This document shows, piece after piece, positions 24,136 to 32,651 of a DNA stretch of 64,000 nucleotides. The stretch covers positions 87,982 through 151,981 of the forward strand of contig DERN01000016.1 in the NCBI GenBank assembly GCA_002360925.1. The letters run 5' to 3'. This stretch comes from Flavobacteriaceae bacterium UBA3339. GTDB lineage: Bacteria; Bacteroidota; Bacteroidia; Flavobacteriales; Flavobacteriaceae. Position 1 is the stretch's first letter. Each line of letters begins with the position of its first letter. The position numbers and the translations under genes were made by a program. The notes beneath the pieces were generated by a model. That model saw only the letters and a program-made list of their open reading frames with translations. It ran no database searches and was not told the DNA's origin.

Positions 24136-26265
24136 TTACAAAATCATAGAAAGTTGTAATCGCTTTTTATTTAAATCAACTTCTAAAACTTTAACCTCAA
24201 CATGCTGATGTAGTTTTACGATTTCGTTTACATCAGAAACAAAACCTTCTTTAAGTTGTGAAATATGCACCAATCCGCTTTCCTTAATTCCAATATCTAC
24301 GAAACAGCCAAAATTGGTAATATTGTTCACAATTCCGTTGTAAACTTTTCCAACTTCGACATCGTTAATACTTCTTAAAGACGGATCAAATTCTAAAACT
24401 TTAGCATTTTTTCGTGGATCTAATCCTGGTTTTTCTAATTCTTTCAACAAATCTTGAATATAATGAATTCCAAATTCGTCCGATGTATATTTTTTAGAAT
24501 CAAGCAACGCAATTAATTCCTTATTTCCGATTAATTCTTCTGTTTTAACCTTTAAATCTTTTGCCATTTTTTCGACCAACGGATACGCTTCGGGATGAAC
24601 CGCCGAATTATCTAAAACAAAATCGCTGTTTAAAACTCGAACAAAAGCTGCGGCTTGTTGATACGCTTTTTCGCCTAAACGCGGAACTTTCTTTAATTCT
24701 TTTCTATTGGTAAAAGCTCCATTTTCGGCACGATATTTCACAATATTCTCAGCTAATTTTCCGCCAATTCCCGAAACATAACTTAAAAGCGAATGACTTG
24801 CCGTATTTAAATTAATTCCGACTTTGTTTACCGAACGCATCACAACCTGATCTAATTCTTGCTTTAACAACGTTTGATCTACATCGTGCTGATATTGCCC
24901 AACACCAATTGACTTTGGATCGATTTTAACCAATTCTGCCAACGGATCTTGTAAACGACGACCAATTGAAACCGCGCCACGAACCGTAACATCGTAATTC
25001 GGAAATTCATCGCGCGCAATTTTAGAAGCCGAATAAACCGACGCGCCCGCTTCGCTTACGACAAAAACCTGAATGGGTTTATCGAAAGCTGTTTTTTGAA
25101 TAAAAAATTCTGTTTCGCGCGAAGCTGTTCCGTTTCCAATTGCAATAGCGTCAACTTTATAGGAATTCGCCATAGAACGAATTTTCTTAGAAGCCATTGC
25201 CGTATCTTTTTGTGGTGCATGCGGAAAAATAGTTTCGTTGTACAACAAATTTCCGTTTTCGTCGATACAAACTACTTTGCAACCCGTTTTAAATCCTGGA
25301 TCTATTGCTAAAACTCGTTTTTCGCCTAAAGGTGCCGCTAATAATAATTGCGATAAATTTTCAGAGAAAACTCCGATCGATTGTAAATCGGCTTTTAGTT
25401 TGTATTCCTGAAGAATTTCGTTCGAAATAGCAGGCTCTAACAAACGTTTATAAGCATCGGCAATAGCGAGTTTAATTTGTGCGGAAGTTTCTTCGTGATT
25501 TGGATTTTTAATCACGCTTTCTTCTATAAAACGTAACGCTTCTTCTTTATCGATTGAAATATTTAATTTAACAAATCCTTCGTTTGCAGCACGTAACATT
25601 GCCAATAATCGATGCGAAGCGGTTTTAAAAAGCGGTTCGTTCCATTCGAAATATTGTTCGAATTTCTGAGCGCCTTCTTCTTCCTTTTTTGATTTTACAA
25701 CTTTGGTCGAAATCTCAGATTGACGTTGAAATTTGCGCCTAAGCGCTTTTCGAATAAAGATATTTTCATTAATCCATTCTGCAATAATATCGCGTGCGCC
25801 TTGTAAAGCTTCGTCAGAAGAATTGACTTTGCTGTTTAAAAACTTTTCTGCCGAAAAAGCTAAGTCGTCTGTTTTTTGCGACATAATAATTTTTGCCAAA
25901 GGCTCTAATCCACTTTCGCGCGCTGTGTCGGCTTTTGTTTTGCGTTTCTTTTTAAATGGAAGATATAAATCCTCTAATTCAACCAAATCATACGATTGTT
26001 CGATTTTATCTTTCAACAAATCGTTTAATTGTCCTTGTTCTTCGATCGAAGCTAAAATAGATTCTTTTCGTTTTATTATCGTATCGAACTGAGTTGCTGA
26101 TTTTTGAATTTGTTCGATCTGAACTTCATCTAAATTTCCGGTTTTATCTTTTCGATAACGTGCAATAAACGGAATGGTGCAATCTTCGGCAAGCAATTCT
26201 AACGTTTTCTGAATAGAATGATCCGAAACCGAAACCTGATTTTTTATATATTGAATTTGATTCAT
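24136..26265 (-). CDS. tex: Tex family RNA-binding transcription accessory protein
   Basis: A 709-residue cytoplasmic nucleic-acid-binding protein with the full Tex order: N-terminal helical HTH-like region with IPFIARYRKDKTGNLDE, a YqgF/RNase H-like domain opening L-A-I-D-P-G-F-K-T-G-C-K-V (about 320-332), helix-hairpin-helix domains (GINLNTASHSLLSYVSGIGG and the KVPRLGEKAYQQAAAF stretch), and a C-terminal S1 domain (VGKVYNGIVNNITNFGCFVD, then SGLVHISQL). Tex influences transcription and RNA handling in several bacteria, though its exact task is not settled. Divergent from the DUF1294 gene. Confidence 0.95.
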   Translation of the reverse strand: MNQIQYIKNQVSVSDHSIQKTLELLAEDCTIPFIARYRKDKTGNLDEVQIEQIQKSATQFDTIIKRKESILASIEEQGQLNDLLKDKIEQSYDLVELEDLYLPFKKKRKTKADTARESGLEPLAKIIMSQKTDDLAFSAEKFLNSKVNSSDEALQGARDIIAEWINENIFIRKALRRKFQRQSEISTKVVKSKKEEEGAQKFEQYFEWNEPLFKTASHRLLAMLRAANEGFVKLNISIDKEEALRFIEESVIKNPNHEETSAQIKLAIADAYKRLLEPAISNEILQEYKLKADLQSIGVFSENLSQLLLAAPLGEKRVLAIDPGFKTGCKVVCIDENGNLLYNETIFPHAPQKDTAMASKKIRSMANSYKVDAIAIGNGTASRETEFFIQKTAFDKPIQVFVVSEAGASVYSASKIARDEFPNYDVTVRGAVSIGRRLQDPLAELVKIDPKSIGVGQYQHDVDQTLLKQELDQVVMRSVNKVGINLNTASHSLLSYVSGIGGKLAENIVKYRAENGAFTNRKELKKVPRLGEKAYQQAAAFVRVLNSDFVLDNSAVHPEAYPLVEKMAKDLKVKTEELIGNKELIALLDSKKYTSDEFGIHYIQDLLKELEKPGLDPRKNAKVLEFDPSLRSINDVEVGKVYNGIVNNITNFGCFVDIGIKESGLVHISQLKEGFVSDVNEIVKLHQHVEVKVLEVDLNKKRLQLSMIL

Positions 26266-26292
26266 TGTAATTTTATTAAACCGCTAAAATAC

Positions 26293-26300
26293 TACCTTTG
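26293..26300 (+). promoter_or_regulatory. Bacteroidota -7 promoter element (TACCTTTG)
   Basis: Matches TAnnTTTG, 17 bases before the DUF1294 ATG at 26317. Confidence 0.5.
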
Positions 26301-26316
26301 CAGCAATTTATTAGCT

Positions 26317-26592
26317 ATGAAATTTGTATTCATTTATTTAATCATCGTCAATTACATTGCGTTTACGCTGTATCATTTAGATAAAGAGCGGGCAATAAAA
26401 GGAAAACGTCGTATTTCGGAAAAGAATTTACTGACGGTTGCTGCTTTTGGCGGAACTTTAGGCGCGTGGATTGGCATGAATAAATACCGACACAAAACCA
26501 AAAAAGTATCGTTTAAGCTTTGGTTTTATGCTATTTTGCTTTTGCAAGTATTGTTCTTTTTTGCGTTTTATAAACGAAAGTTTTTTATTTAA
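26317..26592 (+). CDS. DUF1294 family small membrane protein
   Basis: A 91-residue protein with hydrophobic segments at about 2-17 and 68-84 and a central A-A-F-G-G-T-L-G-A-W-I-G-M with a downstream H-K-T-K, the hallmark of DUF1294. The family's function is unknown. I chose the ATG at 26317 because the upstream reading frame overlaps the divergent tex start and the promoter box. The 3' end overlaps the convergent XRE gene by eight bases. Confidence 0.85.
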   Translation: MKFVFIYLIIVNYIAFTLYHLDKERAIKGKRRISEKNLLTVAAFGGTLGAWIGMNKYRHKTKKVSFKLWFYAILLLQVLFFFAFYKRKFFI

Positions 26593-27157
26593 TAAATCGA
26601 ATAATACTGGGATAAAAGTTTTTTACAGTTCCTTTTGAAATACGAAATGCGTTGATAATTGGGAAAAAGAAAATAACTGTTCCTAATACCGCTACAATAA
26701 GCAAAAGAACTTCGAAACTAAGAATCATTTTAAAATGAGTGATTTTACCAAAAGCTGCAAAAAAAACAAAAGCATAGGTTATAATAGAATATAGAATTTG
26801 AAAATTGAGAATATTTATTCCTTGAGTATTTACATTTTCGATTCTGTGCTTATTCGAAAGCCACAAGATTAAAGGTAAAATAATATTTCCCAAAGGCAAA
26901 ACATAACCTAACATTACAGAAAGATGCAACCAAATAAGAAAAGTATGATCTTCTGTTTTTTCAAAACTGACGATTTCGTCGGGTGATACTTCCAAAGCAT
27001 TACAAATTAGTTTTAAGGTGGCACCGCGCGGAGTTGTTTCATTGTTTTCTATTCGTTGAATTGTACGAACATTTACTTTAGCTAAATCGGCTAATTCTTC
27101 TTGCGATAATGCTTTCTGTTTTCTTAATTGTGTAATTTTTGTACCTATTGTTTCCAT
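26585..27157 (-). CDS. XRE-family regulator fused to a DUF4870-like membrane domain
   Basis: A 190-residue protein. Residues 5-60 are a Cro/CI-type helix-turn-helix (I-T-Q-L-R-K-Q-K-A-L-S-Q-E-E-L-A-D-L, then V-R-T-I-Q-R-I-E-N-N). Residues 72-185 hold three or four membrane helices arranged as in DUF4870, with L-P-L-G-N-I-I-L-P-L-I-L-W-L between the first two. It is thus a membrane-tethered DNA-binding protein, possibly a one-component sensor. It has its own promoter box and no operon partner. Confidence 0.85.
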   Translation of the reverse strand: METIGTKITQLRKQKALSQEELADLAKVNVRTIQRIENNETTPRGATLKLICNALEVSPDEIVSFEKTEDHTFLIWLHLSVMLGYVLPLGNIILPLILWLSNKHRIENVNTQGINILNFQILYSIITYAFVFFAAFGKITHFKMILSFEVLLLIVAVLGTVIFFFPIINAFRISKGTVKNFYPSIIRFIK

Positions 27158-27184
27158 AATCTAGTTTGTTAAGATTTTATTCTG

Positions 27185-27192
27185 CAAAACTA
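27185..27192 (-). promoter_or_regulatory. Bacteroidota -7 promoter element for the XRE gene
   Basis: The minus strand reads TAGTTTTG (TAnnTTTG) about 28 bases before the ATG. Confidence 0.5.
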
Positions 27193-27283
27193 CCTTTAGC
27201 AGCATTAAAACCTTACGGCGACAAGCCGACATTTGCCCGACATTTATGTCAAACATAAGAAAATGAGCGAGTTTTAAATAAAA

Positions 27284-27307
27284 AAAACGCTAAAAAATTA
27301 GCGTTTT
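27284..27307. terminator. Rho-independent terminator after rpiB
   Basis: Stem AAAACGCTAA/TTAGCGTTTT with a short A loop, 25 bases beyond the rpiB stop. Confidence 0.8.
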
Positions 27308-27331
27308 AGGTTTTATATCTTTTCATTTATT

Positions 27332-27763
27332 TTAACTACAAGCAATTTTATTTACTCGGTTTGCGTGTCGCCCGCCTTCAAAATCGGTCGAAAGAAATGC
27401 TTCAACCATTTCAACAGCTTGCGGAATTGCGGTATATCTTGCCGGAATAGAAATAACATTTGCATCGTTATGTTGGCGAGCTAAAACCGAAATTTCTTTT
27501 GTCCAACATAAAGCGCAACGCACATTTTGATGTTTGTTTGCCGTCATTGCAATCCCGTTACCCGAACCACAAACCACAATTCCAAAATCTACTTTTTTGT
27601 CGGCAACATCTTGCGCAACTTTATGTCCAAAATCAGGATAATCAACAGAATCAAACGTATCGGTTCCGTAATTAATTACTTCATGACCTTGTGCTTCTAA
27701 CATTTTTACAATGGCTTTTTTATATTCCGGACCCGCATGGTCGTTTCCTATCGCAATTTTCAT
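27332..27763 (-). CDS. rpiB: Ribose-5-phosphate isomerase B
   Basis: Interconverts ribose-5-phosphate and ribulose-5-phosphate in the pentose phosphate pathway. At 143 residues it has the usual RpiB size. Motifs: I-G-N-D-H-A-G-P-E-Y-K (substrate loop at 4-14), D-Y-P-D-F-G, V-V-C-G-S-G-N-G-I-A-M-T-A-N-K (phosphate loop with catalytic Cys at about 65) and R-C-A-L-C-W. It has its own promoter and terminator and stands next to rnr, which reads the other way. Confidence 0.95.
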   Translation of the reverse strand: MKIAIGNDHAGPEYKKAIVKMLEAQGHEVINYGTDTFDSVDYPDFGHKVAQDVADKKVDFGIVVCGSGNGIAMTANKHQNVRCALCWTKEISVLARQHNDANVISIPARYTAIPQAVEMVEAFLSTDFEGGRHANRVNKIACS

Positions 27764-27785
27764 AATTAAGGCGTATTATTTCAAA

Positions 27786-27793
27786 CAAAGATA
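27786..27793 (-). promoter_or_regulatory. Bacteroidota -7 promoter element for rpiB
   Basis: The minus strand reads TATCTTTG (TAnnTTTG), 23 bases before the ATG. Confidence 0.55.
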
Positions 27794-28026
27794 CACGTTT
27801 TTGAAGGTTTAATTTCTATTAGAAATAAATTCGATAAAAAATTATCTCAGATAAAATAGCCAACAAAGATTAATGAGCTTAAAGTTCTTTACGAAGATTT
27901 ATTCTTTTCTGTCAACACAAAAACTAAAAATGATTAATTAAGACAAAATTTACATTTAAAGATCGTTAATTTTGTACCTTTAAAAGCATGATAAAAAGCC
28001 ATAGACGGCTTATGGAATGAAAATTT

Positions 28027-30210
28027 ATGACAAAGAAAATAAGAAAATTTGCTAAAAAACCCGGAAAAGATTATTCTGGAAAAATATTAAAACTACTTTC
28101 ACAAAACAGCACCAAATCATTAAACTACAAACAAATAGCTGCTGCTTTTGAAGTAACCGACACTAAAAATAGAAACGAAATTATTAAGGAATTAAAATAT
28201 CTTTTATCGAAGCAAAAAATTGAAGAAACCGAACGCGGAAAATTCAAAATCGTAGAACAATCGAGCTATTTCGAAGGAGTTATCGACATGACTTCTCGAA
28301 AAACAGCTTATTTTGTTTCGCCCGATTTAGAAGACGATGTGTTTATTCCGCAAAATAATCTCAACAAAGCATTAGATGGCGATAAGGTAAAAGTGTATGT
28401 TTACAACAAACGAAAAGGCAAAAAACCTGAAGCCGAAGTTGTAGAAATTGTTGAACGCAAACGCAGCGAATTTGTCGGCGTTATTCAAATGAGCAGCACT
28501 TTTGCTTTCGTTGTTTCGGCGAATCCGAAAATGTATGTGGATTTGTTTATTCCGAAAGAGAAATTCGGAGAAGCTGAAAATGGCGATGTGGTTTTAGTTA
28601 AGATGACCGATTGGCCCGAAAAAGCGAACAATCCGTACGGAAAAGTCATTAAGGTTTTAGGAAAACCCGGCGAGCATAATACCGAAATGCACGCAATTTT
28701 GGCAGAATATGGTTTACCAACTGAATTTCCGCTTGATGTTGAAACTTACGCTCAAAAATTAGACACTTCGATTACAGAGGAAGAAATTGCAAAACGCCGC
28801 GATATGCGCGATGTTTTAACCTTTACAATTGATCCGCGTGATGCAAAAGATTTCGATGACGCGTTGTCGTTCCAAGTTTTAGAAAACGGAAATTACGAAA
28901 TCGGGATTCACATTGCCGATGTTTCGCATTACGTTCAGGAAGGAACTATTTTAGACGAAGAAGCATACAATCGTGCTACTTCGATTTATTTAGTAGATCG
29001 CGTGGTTCCGATGTTGCCCGAAGTTTTATCGAACTTTGCTTGTTCATTGCGACCATTAGAAGAAAAATATACTTTTTCTGCCGTTTTTCAATTGAATAAA
29101 AAAGCCGAAATCGTACATTCTTGGTTTGGAAGAACCGTTACGTATTCTGATAAACGTTTTGCGTACGACGAAGCACAACAAATAATTGAAACGAAAGGAA
29201 ACGTTATTCCTGCCGAAATTTCGCTTACCGAAGAAGAACAAATCGTAGAAAAACCTATTGTAGATGCCATTTTAACAATGGACGATTTAGCGAAAAAACT
29301 GCGTGCAAAACGAATGGCAAACGGAGCTATTTCGTTCGACAAAGTGGAAGTGAAATTCAATTTAGATGAAAACGACGAACCAACCGGTGTTTACTTTAAA
29401 GTTTCGAAAGATGCCAATCATTTGATTGAAGAATTCATGCTTTTGGCAAATCGAAAAGTTTCAGAATTCATCGGAAAACAGAAGAAAACCTTTATTTATC
29501 GTATTCACGATGAGCCGGATCAAGATAAGTTATTTAACCTACAATCGGTTATTTCGAAATTTGGTTACGGAATTAATTTTAAATCGAAAGACACCATTTC
29601 TAAATCGCTGAATCAATTATTAAGTGATGTTCAAGGGAAAAAAGAACAGAATATGGTCGATACTTTGGCTATACGAAGCATGAGTAAAGCAGCCTATTCT
29701 ACCGAAAACATTGGACATTACGGTTTAGCTTTTGATTATTATTCGCATTTTACCTCGCCAATTCGCCGTTATCCGGATGTTATGGCACATCGCTTGCTGC
29801 AATTTTATTTAGACGGCGGAAAATCGGTTGATGAGGAAGTCTATGAAGAAAAGTGCGTTCATTGTTCCCAAATGGAAAATTTAGCAGCAAATGCAGAACG
29901 CGACAGCATTAAATACATGCAGGTAAAATTTATGCAAGATCACAAAGACGAAGAGTTTTTGGGTGTTATTTCCGGAGTTACAGAATGGGGAATTTATGTA
30001 GAAATTGTTGAAAACAAATGCGAAGGAATGGTTCGAATTCGCGAAATAAAAGACGATTATTACACCTTCGACGATCAGCAATATGCGCTGGTTGGAGAAG
30101 TAACTAAAAACATTTTACAATTAGGAGACGAAGTGATTGTAAAAGTTAAAAACACCGATTTAGTAAAAAAACAATTAGATTTTAACTTGATAAAAAAAGT
30201 GGAAGCTTAA
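28027..30210 (+). CDS. rnr: Ribonuclease R
   Basis: A 727-residue 3'-to-5' exoribonuclease that degrades structured RNA. Domains in order: a Lys-rich N-terminus and small winged-helix region (about 1-80), two cold-shock domains (about 85-225), the RNB catalytic domain with the metal-binding I-D-P-R-D-A-K-D-F-D-D-A (about 272-283) and F-T-S-P-I-R-R-Y-P-D (about 577-586), and a C-terminal S1 domain (E-F-L-G-V-I-S-G-V-T-E-W-G-I-Y-V). Length fits RNase R rather than RNase II. The last A of its stop is shared with the next gene's ATG. Confidence 0.95.
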   Translation: MTKKIRKFAKKPGKDYSGKILKLLSQNSTKSLNYKQIAAAFEVTDTKNRNEIIKELKYLLSKQKIEETERGKFKIVEQSSYFEGVIDMTSRKTAYFVSPDLEDDVFIPQNNLNKALDGDKVKVYVYNKRKGKKPEAEVVEIVERKRSEFVGVIQMSSTFAFVVSANPKMYVDLFIPKEKFGEAENGDVVLVKMTDWPEKANNPYGKVIKVLGKPGEHNTEMHAILAEYGLPTEFPLDVETYAQKLDTSITEEEIAKRRDMRDVLTFTIDPRDAKDFDDALSFQVLENGNYEIGIHIADVSHYVQEGTILDEEAYNRATSIYLVDRVVPMLPEVLSNFACSLRPLEEKYTFSAVFQLNKKAEIVHSWFGRTVTYSDKRFAYDEAQQIIETKGNVIPAEISLTEEEQIVEKPIVDAILTMDDLAKKLRAKRMANGAISFDKVEVKFNLDENDEPTGVYFKVSKDANHLIEEFMLLANRKVSEFIGKQKKTFIYRIHDEPDQDKLFNLQSVISKFGYGINFKSKDTISKSLNQLLSDVQGKKEQNMVDTLAIRSMSKAAYSTENIGHYGLAFDYYSHFTSPIRRYPDVMAHRLLQFYLDGGKSVDEEVYEEKCVHCSQMENLAANAERDSIKYMQVKFMQDHKDEEFLGVISGVTEWGIYVEIVENKCEGMVRIREIKDDYYTFDDQQYALVGEVTKNILQLGDEVIVKVKNTDLVKKQLDFNLIKKVEA

Positions 30211-30890
30211 TGAAAAAGTATATTTTAACCGCAGCAATTTTTAGTTTTGTTACCATTTCTCACGCTCAAATCGAGAAAAATGTGGGAGATTTCACATCCT
30301 TAAAAACAACAAACCGAATTAAAATTGAATTAATTCCGTCCGACGAAAATAAGATTGTTGTAAAAGAAAGTCAGGAAGATGCTGTTAGCATAACCAATAA
30401 AAATGGTCGATTGGTTTTAAAAAACACCTTGAAAGAATTGGTTACCGAAGGTGAATACTCTGTAACTCTTCAGGTTTATTTTAAAGATTTAAAGGAAATT
30501 GATGCACAAGGCGGTTCATACATTTATGCAGAAAAACCTATTGTGCAAGAATCGTTAAAGCTTAGTGCAAATGTAGGTTCTACAATTGAAGGTTCTTTAA
30601 AAGTCGATAATTTAAATGCTTCGGCAAATACAGGTGCAAAATTGATTTTAAAAGGTTCGGTTAGCAAATCGGTTAAATTAAGTGGCTCTGCCGGTGCACA
30701 AATTATAGCAAATGAGCTGTCATCGCCAAGAACCAAGATCGTAGTAAATTCGGGAAGTAATGCCAGCGTTACTGCAACTGAATTCGTAGACGCACAAGTT
30801 ATTGCAGGTGGAAAAATAAAAATCTATGGAAATCCGAAAGATGTGAAAGAAAAAGTATCAGTTGGCGGAACCATTGAACGTGTTAAATAA
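30210..30890 (+). CDS. Head GIN domain protein (DUF2807), exported
   Basis: A 226-residue protein with a signal peptide (MKKYILTAAIFSFVTISHAQ) and a mature right-handed beta-helix-like domain of repeated short strands (for example A-N-V-G-S-T-I-E-G-S, A-N-T-G-A-K-L-I-L-K-G-S, G-S-A-G-A-Q-I). This regularity of alternating hydrophobic, Gly and Ser residues defines the DUF2807 putative adhesin family of Bacteroidota. It is coupled to rnr by a TAATG overlap. The biological role is unknown. Confidence 0.85.
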   Translation: MKKYILTAAIFSFVTISHAQIEKNVGDFTSLKTTNRIKIELIPSDENKIVVKESQEDAVSITNKNGRLVLKNTLKELVTEGEYSVTLQVYFKDLKEIDAQGGSYIYAEKPIVQESLKLSANVGSTIEGSLKVDNLNASANTGAKLILKGSVSKSVKLSGSAGAQIIANELSSPRTKIVVNSGSNASVTATEFVDAQVIAGGKIKIYGNPKDVKEKVSVGGTIERVK

Positions 30891-30896
30891 ATTTTG

Positions 30897-30904
30897 TACT
30901 TTTG
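30897..30904 (+). promoter_or_regulatory. Bacteroidota -7 promoter element (TACTTTTG) for the LysE-type gene
   Basis: A full TAnnTTTG match seven bases after the preceding stop codon and about 17 bases before a terminator-like hairpin. Confidence 0.5.
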
Positions 30905-30920
30905 TAAACAATGATTTTAA

Positions 30921-30948
30921 AAATGCCATGTAAAACTGGCATTTTTTT
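30921..30948 (+). terminator. Terminator-like hairpin in the leader of the LysE-type gene
   Basis: Stem AAATGCCA/TGGCATTT with an 8-base loop and a run of T. It lies 30 bases after the head-GIN stop and 5 bases before the LysE-type ATG. It can end the rnr transcript, but it also lies downstream of the promoter box at 30897. Confidence 0.7.
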
Positions 30949-30952
30949 ATAT

Positions 30953-31651
30953 ATGGACTTATTTTTAACAGGAATATCGCTCGGTTTTTTTCTCAGTTTT
31001 ATGATTGGGCCTGTTTTCTTTATTCTAATTGAAACCAGTATTACCAAAGGTTTTAAAGCGGCCTTAACTTTTGATTCGGGTGTAATTCTTGCCGACATTT
31101 GCTTTATTTTGGTTGCTTATTTTAGTAGTTTTCAATTGATAAACAGCATAAAAGACGATCCTGCTCTTTTTATTTTTGGCGGCATGATTATGACGGTTTA
31201 CGGAGTTATTTCGTTTGTGCGTTTACAACGCTTAAAAAAGACCGAAATACATATTGAATCTAGCGAATATAAAAACAATTATTTTTCGTTGTTCGCTAAA
31301 GGTTTTTTACTGAACTTTATTAATGTTGGCGTTTTAGGGTTTTGGCTTGCGATTATCATCACAATCGGACCTCAGCTCGAAATGCATCATCAAAAGTTAT
31401 TTAAGTTCTTTGTATTTGTTATTTTGGCGTATTTAGCAACCGATATTTTAAAGATCATGCTGGCAAAACAACTTCAAAGTAAATTAACCCCTCGCAATAT
31501 TTTAAAAGTAAAAAAAGTAAGTTCTATCTTACTCATTATCTTTGGATTGGTTATCATGTCGAAATCGTTTATTAAAGAAGAACCTGCATTTATTAAAAAT
31601 AAAATACATCTTCCTAACACAAATGTAAACTCAAATACTTCTGATCATTAA
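30953..31651 (+). CDS. LysE/RhtB-type amino-acid exporter
   Basis: A 232-residue inner-membrane protein of the LysE family, which exports amino acids or related small molecules. It has six hydrophobic segments; the first contains G-I-S-L-G-F-F-L-S-F-M-I-G-P-V-F-F-I-L-I-E, the family motif, and G-F-K-A-A-L-T-F-D-S-G-V-I-L-A-D follows. I chose the ATG at 30953; an upstream ATG at 30911 would place coding sequence across the hairpin at 30921-30948. The substrate cannot be told. The next feature is tRNA-Ala. Confidence 0.88.
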   Translation: MDLFLTGISLGFFLSFMIGPVFFILIETSITKGFKAALTFDSGVILADICFILVAYFSSFQLINSIKDDPALFIFGGMIMTVYGVISFVRLQRLKKTEIHIESSEYKNNYFSLFAKGFLLNFINVGVLGFWLAIIITIGPQLEMHHQKLFKFFVFVILAYLATDILKIMLAKQLQSKLTPRNILKVKKVSSILLIIFGLVIMSKSFIKEEPAFIKNKIHLPNTNVNSNTSDH

Positions 31652-31722
31652 CAAAGTTCCATAAAGCATTTTCAGGTTATTTGTTTAGTATCGATATATT
31701 TTATATTATTGCAACGCAATTT

Positions 31723-31796
31723 GGGGGATTGGCGCAGCTGGCTAGCGCGTTTGACTGGCAGTCAAAAGGTCACGGGTTCGAATCCCGTATTCTCCA
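31723..31796 (+). tRNA. tRNA-Ala (anticodon GGC)
   Basis: A complete cloverleaf: acceptor GGGGGAT/ATTCTCC, D-stem GCGC/GCGC, anticodon stem TTTGA/TCAAA with loop CTGGCAG (anticodon GGC), T-stem ACGGG/CCCGT with loop TTCGAAT, discriminator A. The third acceptor pair is G-U, the main identity element for alanine. CCA is not encoded. The 3' half from 31775 doubles as the attachment site of the integrated element, which restores the tRNA end on insertion. Confidence 0.96.
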
Positions 31797-31799
31797 CAA
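31775..31799 (+). repeat. Left attachment repeat (attL), 25 bp
   Basis: Starts at GGTTCGAATCCC in the T-arm of tRNA-Ala and runs three bases past the discriminator. The identical 25 bases occur at 48994-49018. Confidence 0.92.
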
Positions 31800-31840
31800 A
31801 AAGTCTTGTAAATATTTAACTTACAAGGTTTTGTTTTTAC

Positions 31841-31860
31841 AGGTGCTAATTTAGGTGCTA
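31841..31860 (+). repeat. Integrase arm-type repeat, left (AGGTGCTA-atttt-like spacer-AGGTGCTA)
   Basis: Two AGGTGCTA 8-mers separated by four bases. The same 20 bases occur at 48865-48884 directly before the integrase start codon. Location near attL and near int fits arm-type binding sites of a tyrosine recombinase. Confidence 0.65.
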
Positions 31861-31966
31861 AAACTTATTTAGTATTTATCGTTGGGTACAAGTATTTCAT
31901 TGTTTGCAAAATATTCTTGTTATACCGTTTTTTTATGGTATTGCTACTATTACGATAGAAAACAAA

Positions 31967-31990
31967 ACAGACAGGCAAATGCCTGTCTGT
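31967..31990. terminator. Strong hairpin terminator in the 341-base gap after tRNA-Ala
   Basis: A perfect 10-bp stem ACAGACAGGC/GCCTGTCTGT with an AAAT loop followed by six T. Besides this, the gap 31797-32138 holds the arm repeat and a weaker stem CTTGTAA/TTACAAG at 31805-31827 just after the tRNA; I see no gene in it. Confidence 0.8.
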
Positions 31991-32138
31991 TTTTTGTTAA
32001 GTAAAATTTATAAAACATTTGTTTTTTTTAGTGATTTAACAAGCTTTTTTAAAAAACCAATAAATCTGTAAAACCCCTATATCAATGGGGTGTTTATAGA
32101 CATCTATGATGTATATCTCCACTGATAAATAAACAATA

Positions 32139-32651
32139 TTATCGTGATTCTAAATAATCTGACAACTTCTTAATATACTTTTCAAAACTATGGTATAACT
32201 CATTTTCGTTTTTGTTAAGACGAGATGCAGCAATCCAGAGAAACTCATCCCAATTGACATTAAAATATTTAAAGTCACACCAGAGATAATAAATATCCTC
32301 TTCTAATTTCTCACCTACTTTCTTATCGGATATAAATATTGGATAAAGAAAGTAATACTCCCAGACTTTTAAACCTTTTTTAAATTCTTGTAAATTGTAA
32401 TCAATACATAAGCCGTTATTATCAATTGGTATTTCAATACAATAATCTTCTTTAATAAATTTAGAAAGCAATAATAAGATTTCTTCTTTAGAAGTTTGTT
32501 CAGCAAAATATAAATCAGCATACCAATCTTTATTAGATATATTAATAACATCTTTGTCCCATAATTGAGTAAGATTTTTATAATCTAACCAATTATTTTG
32601 AACACCAATAGCTACTTCTATCCAGTTTTTATAAATTGACTCATTTTTCAA
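32139..32651 (-). CDS. Hypothetical acidic protein, candidate immunity protein
   Basis: A 170-residue, Trp/Tyr-rich acidic cytosolic protein without signal or membrane segments. I recognise no family. It is the last gene of the toxin locus and overlaps the upstream immunity-like gene by four bases (ATGA), so the two are co-translated. Small, acidic, aromatic-rich proteins in this position behind polymorphic toxin genes are usually immunity proteins; this is inference from context. It may be an orphan immunity gene acquired with an earlier toxin tip. Confidence 0.65.
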   Translation of the reverse strand: MKNESIYKNWIEVAIGVQNNWLDYKNLTQLWDKDVINISNKDWYADLYFAEQTSKEEILLLLSKFIKEDYCIEIPIDNNGLCIDYNLQEFKKGLKVWEYYFLYPIFISDKKVGEKLEEDIYYLWCDFKYFNVNWDEFLWIAASRLNKNENELYHSFEKYIKKLSDYLESR

